A stretch of 64,000 nt of DNA from Mucilaginibacter agri. GTDB lineage: Bacteria; Bacteroidota; Bacteroidia; Sphingobacteriales; Sphingobacteriaceae. The DNA lies in NCBI RefSeq assembly GCF_009928685.1, contig NZ_WWEO01000041.1, positions 1 through 64,000 of the forward strand. Reading direction: 5' to 3'. Made by a program: the position numbers and the translations under genes. The notes beneath the pieces are model-generated. The model was not told where the DNA came from. It did not search any database and worked only from the letters and a program-made list of their open reading frames with translations. Shown in pieces: positions 6,770-16,503 of the stretch. The stretch's first letter is position 1; each line of letters begins with the position of its first letter.

Positions 6770-9136
6770 TTATTTATTTACCTCAAAGGTCACATACCCG
6801 CTACCTGCTTCGCCGTTTTTGGTGATACCTTGTATAATAACTATGTATTTTCCGGGCTGATCTGAGGTATAAAATGTGGCCTGATTTTTACCGTTGATAT
6901 CTGTGTTCGCATTTGGCAGCCAGTAAAGCACATTTCTAAAATCGGGCATGTGGCTATTGATCTGGGCATCGGTATCGTATACCGGCGAATAAAATTTGCG
7001 TTGCAACTGCATCCCTTCATAATCGAGTACTATCGCCCTTGGATCTAGCTCGATGCCGCCGAGGTCGCCTTTATAGGTTACGAAACTAAAGATCCCATCG
7101 TTAGAGGTAGGCTCATAAAAATAACGATTGCGCACCACCTCGAGCCTGTTGACTTTTAAGGGATCAATGGCCATCACTTTGTCGGTATTGAAAATCGGCA
7201 CACCGTCTACCATTACCAGCGGGTCGTAGCCTAACACCCCGGTTTCGCCAATCACCTTAATATGATAATGATTTTTGGGTTTAATAATATTTACCTCGGT
7301 TACGTACTCCCGTAAAACTTCCTCCATGGTGGTGAAGCGGGTAAAGTCGTCGAGCTTGTAACTTTTGTAAGGTTTAAAGTAAAACGCAGCGCTATCCACC
7401 TGCGGGTCGTAAAACTGCTTTAGTTTACCTGCCGCGTACAGGTTTTGCACCTGCATACCAACGTTATAACTTTCTAATAATGATGGCGCAATGCTGGTCA
7501 GCTTAAAATCTGGATAAACTGTTGTTGAAGATTGCTCCGAAAACGGGCTTAATATCTCGATACGGTATGTGCTATCCTTTTCGGTATTGGTTTGTACGAT
7601 GATTTCGCCGGGACCATACATTTCTTTGGTATTAAATATCAACCGGCCTGTTGAGTCGCTCAACGCCGGGTACATCTGCACCCTTCTGCCCGGGACACCC
7701 AGATAAGCAATTACGCCTTTGGCCGGGGTGTTGTCTACACTGCTTACTATTTTACCGATAACAAGATGTCCGTTATACTCGGGCAAAAATTTGAATGATG
7801 GTGCCGCATTGCTTAGCACATTTGTCCATTCAAACTGGCGCCAGCCTTGGGTGAGCATCAGGTTATCGAGCGCTTGGTCAGTCTCGGCATTAGTGTTAGC
7901 GAAATAATAGGCAGGTGATTCGATGCCACCTTTTAATTCGGAGGTTAGCCACAGATAGCTTTGAATATCCATTTGCTCTGGCTTCTGCAAAGAATAGATG
8001 CGGAAAACGGCCATCGATAAATCGGCTGTTACTGCCTTGCCATCCTGCGTTTGGGTGCTAAAAGCAACTCCAGCTTTTTTCCGAATTCCATATCCCGGTT
8101 GTACCGAACTGGCCTGCACCACCAACTTTTGCTTCGGCCTTATAAAATATAAACGCTCGCATACCGGTTGTTGCGAACTGTTAAATACGGTGAAATGGGT
8201 GATACCCCCTTCGAGCTTAGTTTTATCAATAGAAAATGTAGCCGAACCATTATTAATAGACATGCTTTCGGCGGCTTTCACTGTTCGGGCTGCGTGGGCG
8301 AACAAATAAACCGGACCCGGGATATTACTATTTATCTGTATGTTTAACTTTCCGGCCCCTGCATCTGTAAGGATCATGGCATAGCCTTCTTTTGCAACTG
8401 CAGGAAGATTCCTCACCATGCTTTTACCCGCAGACTTAATTACTGCCCGATAGGTTTCGCCTGCTGTGGGAGTAAGCATAAAACTGCCCATACCAAACTT
8501 TAAAGATCGGAACCTTACCAGTGTATCATTGCGTTGATTTATTACCGCACCTCTTAAATCGGCACCCTTGCCATTGTTATCTATAATTTTAAAGGCAACT
8601 TTATTAGCAACGTTGCCAAGTAGTGTGCCTCCTTCGGGGAAGAACTGCACGTCGTAATCACCATCAGCCGCTTTAGCTGCCTGCACGTCGGGCGAGCGCA
8701 AAGGGTTTACAATACTAATCTGCTTCTCGAAATAATAATCCGGCCCATAGTTTTTCATCCAGCTGGTATAAGCCCGAAGCTTATAATTACCATTGGTTAA
8801 ATTAACCGGAATGTATAGCGAACCATTACCACTAGCCTGGTTAAGGGCAATTTTGGCTTGTAGAACGGGGCTATTGCCCTTATCTAATATATCTATATAG
8901 GCTGTTTTGCTAATGGTTAATGGCTTGTTAGTTGCGCCGTCAACATCATAGATTTTCAGCCAAAGGATTTCGCCTGTGAGGTAAAAGCTTTTGTCGGTAT
9001 GCACAAAGAGTTTCTCGTGCAGGTTTTTTTGCTGATAGTTGTTGAAACTGCTTTCGATCGTGCTAACCTGAGCCTTTGCCCCAAAAGCAGTTGCAAGGCA
9101 AAAGAGAGTTAACAGTGAATATATTTTTGTCTTCAT
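6770..9136 (-). CDS. Large secreted MG2/TonB-plug-like protein
   Basis: 788 residues with an N-terminal signal peptide cleaved near AKA-Q (residues 21-23). The first domain (FVHTDKSFYLTGEILWLKIY, about 44-63) is the MG2-like macroglobulin fold common in Bacteroidota envelope proteins. Middle regions look like further beta-sandwich and carboxypeptidase-regulatory domains. Near the C-terminus LVMVDGVPIFNTDKVMAID and LEVVRNRYFYEP resemble a TonB-receptor plug, but no 22-strand barrel follows. Last gene of the six-gene operon, 21 bases behind the third DUF4249 gene. Probably a periplasmic or surface partner of the receptor complex; its ligand is unknown. Confidence 0.72.
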   Translation of the reverse strand: MKTKIYSLLTLFCLATAFGAKAQVSTIESSFNNYQQKNLHEKLFVHTDKSFYLTGEILWLKIYDVDGATNKPLTISKTAYIDILDKGNSPVLQAKIALNQASGNGSLYIPVNLTNGNYKLRAYTSWMKNYGPDYYFEKQISIVNPLRSPDVQAAKAADGDYDVQFFPEGGTLLGNVANKVAFKIIDNNGKGADLRGAVINQRNDTLVRFRSLKFGMGSFMLTPTAGETYRAVIKSAGKSMVRNLPAVAKEGYAMILTDAGAGKLNIQINSNIPGPVYLFAHAARTVKAAESMSINNGSATFSIDKTKLEGGITHFTVFNSSQQPVCERLYFIRPKQKLVVQASSVQPGYGIRKKAGVAFSTQTQDGKAVTADLSMAVFRIYSLQKPEQMDIQSYLWLTSELKGGIESPAYYFANTNAETDQALDNLMLTQGWRQFEWTNVLSNAAPSFKFLPEYNGHLVIGKIVSSVDNTPAKGVIAYLGVPGRRVQMYPALSDSTGRLIFNTKEMYGPGEIIVQTNTEKDSTYRIEILSPFSEQSSTTVYPDFKLTSIAPSLLESYNVGMQVQNLYAAGKLKQFYDPQVDSAAFYFKPYKSYKLDDFTRFTTMEEVLREYVTEVNIIKPKNHYHIKVIGETGVLGYDPLVMVDGVPIFNTDKVMAIDPLKVNRLEVVRNRYFYEPTSNDGIFSFVTYKGDLGGIELDPRAIVLDYEGMQLQRKFYSPVYDTDAQINSHMPDFRNVLYWLPNANTDINGKNQATFYTSDQPGKYIVIIQGITKNGEAGSGYVTFEVNK

Positions 9137-9157
9137 GTTGAAATGAATAAGCTCTAT

Positions 9158-10348
9158 TTATAATACGTCAGGCCAATATGGCGGTTTAACATTTCGGCCG
9201 CCCTTCATTTTCACCCTGCAATCAACACATTCCGCTCCGGTGTATAGATAACCAAGTATTCTACCAGGTAGCCCATAGTCTGATGTAATCAGTGAATCTC
9301 CTCTAGCGAAAGTGTTGTTCAAACGCACTCCGTAAGTATCATCAGGGCTAAACTGTATTGCCTTTTGTTTACAATCCGAACTATCTGGCGGCGGGTAATA
9401 AACTGCGGAAGAAATAGGTAACGAATTGTGCCCAATTAAGAAACGCTTACTCGTAACCGACGACGCACCAATGTATCCTAAAACCGGCTCGTTGGCATCA
9501 TTCAAATTATGCAGATTCCCTGTAAGGGCCGATGGCTGGGCATCGAAAATGCTTCCTAGCTGCTCGGTGTTCTTTTTAATTTTTTGCCAGTATTCATAGG
9601 CTTCTTTAGTTAAAGCATATTGTTTCAGCAACATACTGTATCCCTGTGCCAACTTACCCGAAGACTGATCGACATAGGCAATGGGCTGATTATTGATAAC
9701 CGATTGACTTAACCCTGCCGAAGAGCCTAGTAATATTTGATTCGAATGTCCGTCTATCCAGCAATGAAATATGTCTTCGCCCACACGGGGCACAACTTTA
9801 TTATTTACTGCATCGTATTTGTAAAGTGTTTGATAATATGAAACGTATTCCCATGTTTCGTCAAAATCCCAACGGTAATATTTGATCTGGTTTGTCGGGT
9901 CATGCGCGTATGTATATAGCTGGATGCCGGTGCCGGTTACGGTATAGCTAATGCTATCTATAGGCGGCGTGGTAAGTGCATCCACATAATCGGATACATA
10001 TTCCTTCTGGTCTTTAGTTACAATATGCAACCGGCACTTTTGTACATTTTTTAAATTGAGCGCAGCCTTATACATTCCACTTGCTAACTCTGGCAGCGCA
10101 TATTGTATATTCTTATCATCTTCCACATAAACTTTTGCACCCGTTTCGTTTTTCCGTTTAGTACTGTCGCTTAATTGTGTGGTACGGCTTAGTTTAATGA
10201 TGGTTGTGTCGGCACCCGTATTTATATTACCTTCTACAACCAGGTAATTAACGTCGCTGGCAACAACATCGGGGGCAAACGGCCGCTTGCAGCTATAAAT
10301 TAGCAGCAATAGCATAATTCCCGTAAATAGTTGCCTGGTATTCTTCAT
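9158..10348 (-). CDS. DUF4249 lipoprotein, copy 3 of operon
   Basis: 396 residues from the ATG at 10348. An in-frame start further out would overlap the neighbour's stop codon. A signal peptide ends in the lipobox IYSC (acylated C20) followed by KRPF. The conserved start of the mature domain, NYLVVEGNINTG, and the centre (KEAYEYWQKIKKNTEQLGSI) identify DUF4249. The C-terminus ends CVDCRVKMKGG then YWPDVL, with two cysteines that recur in the two paralogues upstream. DUF4249 proteins are found beside TonB receptors in Bacteroidota; no biochemical role is established. Eight bases separate it from the preceding gene. Confidence 0.9.
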   Translation of the reverse strand: MKNTRQLFTGIMLLLLIYSCKRPFAPDVVASDVNYLVVEGNINTGADTTIIKLSRTTQLSDSTKRKNETGAKVYVEDDKNIQYALPELASGMYKAALNLKNVQKCRLHIVTKDQKEYVSDYVDALTTPPIDSISYTVTGTGIQLYTYAHDPTNQIKYYRWDFDETWEYVSYYQTLYKYDAVNNKVVPRVGEDIFHCWIDGHSNQILLGSSAGLSQSVINNQPIAYVDQSSGKLAQGYSMLLKQYALTKEAYEYWQKIKKNTEQLGSIFDAQPSALTGNLHNLNDANEPVLGYIGASSVTSKRFLIGHNSLPISSAVYYPPPDSSDCKQKAIQFSPDDTYGVRLNNTFARGDSLITSDYGLPGRILGYLYTGAECVDCRVKMKGGRNVKPPYWPDVL

Positions 10349-10356
10349 ATTAAAAT

Positions 10357-11553
10357 TTATAAAACGTCTGGCCAATACGACGGTTTAATATTTGTGCCGC
10401 CTAACAATTTTACGCGACAATCCACACATTCTGATGACGCATAGTTATATCCTATTAAAACACCGGCAGACCCGTTGTCATCAGTCAATGTGAAATTACC
10501 ACTGCTCATCGCCGCTTTTAAACGAGCGTCGAAGGTATTCGCTGGGAGCAGATTTATTGTCCCTCCTGTACAATCCCCAGCCCCAGGTGGTGGGAAATAG
10601 CTCTGCGAATACAAAGGGATAGCATTATGCCCGATCAAAAAACGCTTAACAGACACCGTTGATGCACTGATATAACCTAGCACGGGTTCTTTAGCGTCAT
10701 TTACATTATGCAGGTTGCCGGTAAGTGCAGACGGCTGAGCATCAAAAATGCTTCCGAGCTGTTCGGTGTTCTTTTTTAGTTTCTGCCAATATTCGTAAGC
10801 TTCTTTGGTTAATCCATATTGTCTTAATAACATACTGTAACCGTGGGCCAACTTGCCGGTTGACTCATCAACATAGGACACAGGCAATGCAGATACAACC
10901 GCCTGACTTAACCCGGCTGTGCTGCCCAGCAAAACCTGCGTTGATGGGTTTGTTTTCCAGCAGTTATAGATGTTTTCGCCGGCACGGGGCACTATTTTAT
11001 TATTGATTGCATCGTATTTATAAAACGATTGCAGCAATGCCACGTATTGCCATGTTTCGTCGAAATCCCATCGATAATACTTTACTGTGCCGGTTGGGTC
11101 GTGCGTATTGGCATAAAACTGCGCTCCTGTACCAGTTATAGTATAAGTTATGCTATCAATAGCCGGGGTTTTGATGTTATCCACAAAGTCTGAAACATAT
11201 TCCTTTTGGTCTTTAGTTATAATATGCAGGCGGCATTGCTGTGTGGATTGCAAGTTTAACGGTGCCGATTTATAAAGTCCATTACCAAACTCCGTCAGAT
11301 TGTGTCGCCGTCCGGTATTATCTTCTACATACAATGATGCACCAAGCTCCTTTATTGTTTTAGCGCTATCGGCCAGATTGGTGGTTCGACTCAGCTTTAT
11401 AGTTGTAGAGTCGGCCCCGGTATTTATTACACCTTCCACAACTAAATAGTTAGGGGCGCTGGATACCACATTTGGCGTATATACCTTTTTGCATTGCCAT
11501 GTACACACCGCAATTACAACTACTAAGACGATATAAAATCTATTTTTGATCAT
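10357..11553 (-). CDS. DUF4249 lipoprotein, copy 2 of operon
   Basis: 398 residues. The ATG at 11553 overlaps the TGA of the upstream paralogue as ATGA, which fixes the start and implies translational coupling. Lipobox TWQC (acylated C21), then KKVYTPNVV. Shares with its neighbours the early NYLVVEGVINTGAD block, the SRTT strand, the PxDS loop, the FDETW motif and the C-terminal CVDCRVKLLGG with YWPDVL. Differences concentrate between about residues 160-205 and 280-370, probably ligand- or partner-facing loops. Likely anchored in the outer membrane next to the receptor encoded upstream. Confidence 0.9.
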   Translation of the reverse strand: MIKNRFYIVLVVVIAVCTWQCKKVYTPNVVSSAPNYLVVEGVINTGADSTTIKLSRTTNLADSAKTIKELGASLYVEDNTGRRHNLTEFGNGLYKSAPLNLQSTQQCRLHIITKDQKEYVSDFVDNIKTPAIDSITYTITGTGAQFYANTHDPTGTVKYYRWDFDETWQYVALLQSFYKYDAINNKIVPRAGENIYNCWKTNPSTQVLLGSTAGLSQAVVSALPVSYVDESTGKLAHGYSMLLRQYGLTKEAYEYWQKLKKNTEQLGSIFDAQPSALTGNLHNVNDAKEPVLGYISASTVSVKRFLIGHNAIPLYSQSYFPPPGAGDCTGGTINLLPANTFDARLKAAMSSGNFTLTDDNGSAGVLIGYNYASSECVDCRVKLLGGTNIKPSYWPDVL

Positions 11554-12746
11554 AGATAACCCGGCCAATAAGAAGGCCTTTTATTTGTTCCATTTTTAAT
11601 TTTCAACCGGCAATCAACGCAGTTTGCCTGCGCATAATTATAGCCTATTAATTTACCATCGGGCTTCCGCTCCTCCACTTCTATCAACAGGCTATCTCCC
11701 TTAGAAAATTTGTTATGCGCCCGGGTATCGAAAGAATCGGTAGGATCCAGGGGAATAAAAGCCTTCCCACATTCATCTGCATAAGGCGGCGGAAAATATG
11801 AGGTACCCGGAAGTGTAAGATTGGTAGGATCGAAAAGTATACGTTTGGTAGTTATACCAGACGCGCTTACAAAACCTAAAACAGGCTCATCTGAATTGGC
11901 AACGTTATGCATGTTACCTTTCAGGTCCGAAGGTTGCGCATCAAAGATACTGCCCAGTTGTTCCGTATTCTTTTTCAATTTTTGCCAATACTCGTAAGCC
12001 TCTTTTGTTAAACTGTATTGTTTAAGTAATAAGCTATAGCCGTGGGCTAACTTTCCCGAACTGATATCGACATAACCCACCGGCTCATTATTGATAACCG
12101 ATTGACTTAAACCTGCAGTGCTGGCTACCACAATAGCTAATGCCGGAGCCTGCGCCCAGCAACGATAAATATCTTCTGTGGCCAGATCCCGGTACTGGAT
12201 CTGGTCATTTACGTATTTTAAACGGCTTTGGTAAAAGGATACATACTCCCAGGTTTCGTCATAATCCCAACGGTAATATTTAACCGTGTTTGTAGGATCA
12301 TGGGTGGAAGTATAAAACTGGAGGCCGTTACTTAGAACCGTAAATTGGAGGCTATCTATTGGTGGCGTTGTTAGTACGGGTATTACATCAGAAGCATATT
12401 GCTGCTGATCTTTAGTTGTAATATGCAGCGTACAGGTTTTAGAGCCTTGCAAGATAAGCTGAGCTTTATACACGCCTTTCGATTCCGGGATAAAACTATA
12501 CCTGATATTGTTATTATCTTCCACATATAAGGCAGCACCATTTTCCGCCTGAGTTTTTGCGGTATCGTTAAGTTGAGTCGTCCGGCTTAATTTCAAAGTG
12601 GTAGTATCGCCGCCGGTGTTGAGCGTTCCTTCTACAACCAGGTAATTAGAGGGTTTATTGATCACCTCGGGCGTAAATGGCTTTTTACACCCCCACATAG
12701 TAGTGAGAGTTATAAATAAACCGGTTAAAATGCCCCTGCGTTTCAT
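11550..12746 (-). CDS. DUF4249 lipoprotein, copy 1 of operon
   Basis: 398 residues with lipobox MWGC (acylated C20) followed by KKPF. Same domain as the two genes downstream: NYLVVEGTLNTG early, the conserved centre EYWQKLKKNTEQLGSIFDAQ and the cysteine pair CVDCRLK near the end, but the tail reads YWPGYL instead of YWPDVL. It starts four bases after the TonB-receptor stop. The three copies look like successive local duplications; this one seems the most divergent by eye. Role within a receptor complex is inferred from gene order only. Confidence 0.9.
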   Translation of the reverse strand: MKRRGILTGLFITLTTMWGCKKPFTPEVINKPSNYLVVEGTLNTGGDTTTLKLSRTTQLNDTAKTQAENGAALYVEDNNNIRYSFIPESKGVYKAQLILQGSKTCTLHITTKDQQQYASDVIPVLTTPPIDSLQFTVLSNGLQFYTSTHDPTNTVKYYRWDYDETWEYVSFYQSRLKYVNDQIQYRDLATEDIYRCWAQAPALAIVVASTAGLSQSVINNEPVGYVDISSGKLAHGYSLLLKQYSLTKEAYEYWQKLKKNTEQLGSIFDAQPSDLKGNMHNVANSDEPVLGFVSASGITTKRILFDPTNLTLPGTSYFPPPYADECGKAFIPLDPTDSFDTRAHNKFSKGDSLLIEVEERKPDGKLIGYNYAQANCVDCRLKIKNGTNKRPSYWPGYL

Positions 12747-12750
12747 CTCC

Positions 12751-15525
12751 TTAAAACCTGATGTTATAATTTATAAATGGAATAGCTGTTGCAAAAATTG
12801 ATAGCTGATAACCGGTTATAGTGCCCCCACCCGACGTGAAGTAGGTTGAGTAGGCATTTTTTCGACCGGTTAAGTTGTACACCCCCAGTGTCCAGGTGTT
12901 ATGGGTTTTCTGATGTACACGGTGGTTGCCCTCTATATTGATAGAAAAGTCGGACCGGAAATAATCGGGTACACGGTACTGATTCCTGTCCGAATAATAA
13001 ACCCTTTCCGAGCCCGCATAGTCATACTTGGCAATAGGCAGCGTAATTGGCCGGCCTGTACTGTACACCACGTTTAATGAAACGCTGTAACGGTGAGTAA
13101 AACGATAGTTACCCGTGAAATTAAAGTTATGCGGTTTATCGTAGTTAGCTGGATAATAGGTGCCCTCGTTAATCAGCTCCCCGGCGTTCGGATCATCTTG
13201 TTTTAAGAAAGTGCGCGAGTAAGTGTAGCTCGTCCAGCCGTTTAACTTGCCTACGTTTTTGCGCAGTAAAAACTCAATACCATATGCTTTACCTCGGGTG
13301 TTTAGTACATCTGTTTCGATATGATGGTTCACTACCAAAACGGCACCACTCTTATAGTCGAGGTAATCTTTTATGCGTTTATAGTAAACCTCAACAGAAG
13401 TTTCGATTGTATTCGATTTGAAATTTTTATATAAACCGAAAGACACCTGGTCGCCGTATTGCGGCTTGATGTTGGGGTCGCTTAGTTTATATACATCTGT
13501 TGGCGAAATAGCTGTAGTGTTGGACAATAGATGAATGTATTGCCTTAAAGTATTGTAACCTGCTTTTACCGAAAAGTCGTCGGTGATGTTATATCTGCCC
13601 GATACCCTGATCTCCGGACCGCCATACGTTTTAATAACTTTATTCTTACCATAGCTGGTGCTATCAACCAAAGAATTCTCTGTTTTAGGCTGACCATCTG
13701 CATACTCGTATACCGTATGCGGGCCTAGGTAATTATATAGCGAATAGCGTAAGCCAACGTTAAAAGAAAGATTGCTGGTTACATCGTATTTATCGCCAAG
13801 ATATAATGCACTTTCCAGCGCACGCTCCGGCTCTAACATATCTGGCACTACTAGTGATTTATTACCCTCAGGTTCCAGATCGCCACCGTTTAAATGGTAA
13901 AGCAATGTACTTATACCGTAGCTAAGGGTATGTTTGGGGCTTAGGTAGTACGTAAAATCAGCCTTGGCATAAGTTTGACTAACATTAAAATTAAGCTTGT
14001 AGCCGTTAACCTCATTTCCTTCGCTCGCTACGTTGTACTTATAATCGTCGACACCTACCGATATCAGGCTGAACAATTTATTATTATAAGTATGTTTCCA
14101 TTTTAAACCTGCGTTTCTATTGCTGTAGCCATAAGTAGTATCGCTGTTTAACCTAAAGGCATCATGGCTGATGTAGCCCGTAAAATAAAGATTGTTTTTT
14201 TCGTTGATCTGATGGCTGATATCCAGGTTAAGATCATAAAAAGAAGCGCTGCTGTTTTTGTACTCATCGGGCAATAGTTTCAGCAACCAGTCTGAATACG
14301 TGGTACGCCCTCCGAAAATGAAAGAGGTTTTATCTTTAACAATAGGCCCTTCTATATTAAGTCTACTGGTAAGCAACCCGATACCCGCCGAACCGGTGAA
14401 TAGCTTTTTATTACCCTCGCGGTTGGTAACATCCAACACCGACGACAGGCGACCACCAAAGCGCTCGGGAATACTGGCTTTATATAGTTCAATGTTCTTA
14501 ACGATATCGGGGTTAAAGGCTGAGAAGAATCCAAAGAAGTGGGCTGGATTATACACTGTAGCATCGTTTAACAATATCAGATTTTGATCGGCCGCACCAC
14601 CGCGCACGTTAAAACCTGTTGTAGCTTCACCCACAGATGTTACACCTGGCAATGTTAAAACCACGCGTAATACATCAGCTTCGCCAAATACTGCCGGTAC
14701 TTGCTTAATGCTTTTAATATCCAGCCTTGTAGCACCCAGTTCCACACTGCGCACGTTAGCCACTTTATCAGCAGAAACTTTTACTTCTTTAAGAGTTGTT
14801 ACCTGCTCCTGTACCTCTATATTTAGGTTACCGTCGGAGTACATGGTTACTTGCCTGCGGGTATCGCGCATACCCAGCGCCTTGATATTAATCACGTTAC
14901 GGCCCCTTGGCAGGCTAAGTGAAAAATATCCAAATTGATTAGTTGCTATGCCATTTTTTGAGTTGAGCAGCGTAACACTAGCCCCTACTACAGGTTCCCC
15001 TGTTTTAATATCGCGGATGTAGCCTGCCAGCGTAACGTTGCCTCCTTTAACGTTATTGGTTTTTATACCTACCTCATACAACTTATTTTCTGTAGTAGCA
15101 TTGGCCACCTTTTTTTCGGCAAGCTCCGTGTAGTCGGGCACCACCACTATGGCAGCCGCTCCTGATACGCCAGCGGCCGAACTACCTTTACCATAATAGC
15201 CTGTGGCGAGTTGAGGTTGCAGCTCATGCTCGCGTGTCAGGAAAACATCGTGGTCGCTTGTAATCGCAAAATGATAATTGGTATTGGCAAATGCCTGGTT
15301 AAGCACTGCTTCCAGTGGTTTATCAGTGAGTTGCAGGGTTACGCGCAAACTATCAAACTGGGCGGCATCATAATAAAAGTGATAGCCGGTTTTGGTTTGC
15401 AGGTCGGTTGCTACCTGGCCTATGGTTGCCTGCTTAAAATCGACGGTGATGAGCTTTGTACCTTGCGCCATCACTAATGTGCAATTAAAAAAAAGGTACA
15501 GTAGCAATAGGTAAGGTTTTCTCAT
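12751..15525 (-). CDS. TonB-dependent receptor with STN and carboxypeptidase-like domains
   Basis: 924 residues. A signal peptide (to about residue 20) is followed by an STN-like domain (about 25-100; QATIGQVATDLQTKTGYHFY). A CarboxypepD_reg-like beta-sandwich comes next (about 165-250; GYIRDIKTGEPVVGASVTLL), then the plug (FNVRGGAADQNLILLNDATV) and a C-terminal barrel of roughly 600 residues ending in aromatic NYNIRF. STN domains often mark receptors that signal through anti-sigma factors, but no sigma/anti-sigma pair lies nearby. Active importer of an unknown large nutrient through the outer membrane, powered by TonB. Second gene of the operon. Confidence 0.93.
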   Translation of the reverse strand: MRKPYLLLLYLFFNCTLVMAQGTKLITVDFKQATIGQVATDLQTKTGYHFYYDAAQFDSLRVTLQLTDKPLEAVLNQAFANTNYHFAITSDHDVFLTREHELQPQLATGYYGKGSSAAGVSGAAAIVVVPDYTELAEKKVANATTENKLYEVGIKTNNVKGGNVTLAGYIRDIKTGEPVVGASVTLLNSKNGIATNQFGYFSLSLPRGRNVINIKALGMRDTRRQVTMYSDGNLNIEVQEQVTTLKEVKVSADKVANVRSVELGATRLDIKSIKQVPAVFGEADVLRVVLTLPGVTSVGEATTGFNVRGGAADQNLILLNDATVYNPAHFFGFFSAFNPDIVKNIELYKASIPERFGGRLSSVLDVTNREGNKKLFTGSAGIGLLTSRLNIEGPIVKDKTSFIFGGRTTYSDWLLKLLPDEYKNSSASFYDLNLDISHQINEKNNLYFTGYISHDAFRLNSDTTYGYSNRNAGLKWKHTYNNKLFSLISVGVDDYKYNVASEGNEVNGYKLNFNVSQTYAKADFTYYLSPKHTLSYGISTLLYHLNGGDLEPEGNKSLVVPDMLEPERALESALYLGDKYDVTSNLSFNVGLRYSLYNYLGPHTVYEYADGQPKTENSLVDSTSYGKNKVIKTYGGPEIRVSGRYNITDDFSVKAGYNTLRQYIHLLSNTTAISPTDVYKLSDPNIKPQYGDQVSFGLYKNFKSNTIETSVEVYYKRIKDYLDYKSGAVLVVNHHIETDVLNTRGKAYGIEFLLRKNVGKLNGWTSYTYSRTFLKQDDPNAGELINEGTYYPANYDKPHNFNFTGNYRFTHRYSVSLNVVYSTGRPITLPIAKYDYAGSERVYYSDRNQYRVPDYFRSDFSINIEGNHRVHQKTHNTWTLGVYNLTGRKNAYSTYFTSGGGTITGYQLSIFATAIPFINYNIRF

Positions 15526-15526
15526 A

Positions 15527-16279
15527 CTAGCTATTTATTCGGTCATAGTATCCGGCTACACTCGTCAATGCCTCAACAGGCGCTTTCCTGAAATTTATAT
15601 TGTTGGTTTTTATATACTGCTGCAGTTCTTTTTTACGGTCTTTAAGCAGTTTTAACACATCTCCTTCGCTACTTACTTCGTGGTATGAGCCTCCCTTTTT
15701 AATGTAGTACAGGGTTTTAACTTTTGTGAAATAGGTTTCGATATCATTGCCAGATGATTGGTTCTGGATGCTTTTGGAGTACCTGGCCAGCGCCTCGGTT
15801 TTACCACCGTACATCTGCTCATAAAATCCTGACGCAAAGGAACCAGCATTAACCACCGTATCTGCCGATACATATACAAAATGATGACCTGATAGGTCGA
15901 AGCTCCCCACGCGTTCGCTTGCTAAAACATATTTAGTGAAGTTATTATATAGTTGCACCGCAAGCACATCCTTATACATATCATACATCATAGGCACCTT
16001 GGTGTAGGTGTAACCATCAAACGTAACCGTGCCCGGCTTTACATCTGTAAGATCTTGAAAATAAGGGTTATTTTTTATCACCGGGCTGTACGGCGTGTAC
16101 TCTGCGCCATTGTAAAGCCGCGATTGCTGCCCCACAGATTTATTATAATAGTTTACCACATAGCTTTCTACAAAACTATTTGCATTACTATCTAGGCTGG
16201 CCTTTTGGGCGAAGCTTTGGTTTATACACAGAATGAGCAACAGGCTAAAAGCCAGCGCGTTTATAATTGGTCTTTTCAT
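15527..16279 (-). CDS. Secreted hypothetical protein, first gene of TonB operon
   Basis: 250 residues from the ATG at 16279, chosen because the signal peptide (MKRPIINALAFSLLLILCIN, then QSFAQ) starts there; an earlier in-frame start would add eight polar residues. The mature domain is mixed alpha/beta with a lysine-rich C-terminal helix (LLKDRKKELQQYIK). I do not recognise the family. One base separates its stop from the receptor start, so it heads the six-gene operon ending at 6770. Possibly a periplasmic accessory of the receptor. Confidence 0.7.
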   Translation of the reverse strand: MKRPIINALAFSLLLILCINQSFAQKASLDSNANSFVESYVVNYYNKSVGQQSRLYNGAEYTPYSPVIKNNPYFQDLTDVKPGTVTFDGYTYTKVPMMYDMYKDVLAVQLYNNFTKYVLASERVGSFDLSGHHFVYVSADTVVNAGSFASGFYEQMYGGKTEALARYSKSIQNQSSGNDIETYFTKVKTLYYIKKGGSYHEVSSEGDVLKLLKDRKKELQQYIKTNNINFRKAPVEALTSVAGYYDRINS

Positions 16280-16503
16280 TGCAGTGAGAGAAGAGGATTG
16301 CAATATGCTGAGACACAGTGTCTCGCTTCAAATCTATAATTAAATACTATTACAAGATATGATTATTTATAAAAAAATGACTTTAAAGTTCGCAAAAGTT
16401 GTAACAAACTTGAGTCATTAGCTGTTATGTATATCCATTTAATACCCCTCCGGCGTTTTTAGCACGTATTGGCTCGATTGAACGATTACTAAATTGATAC
16501 ATT

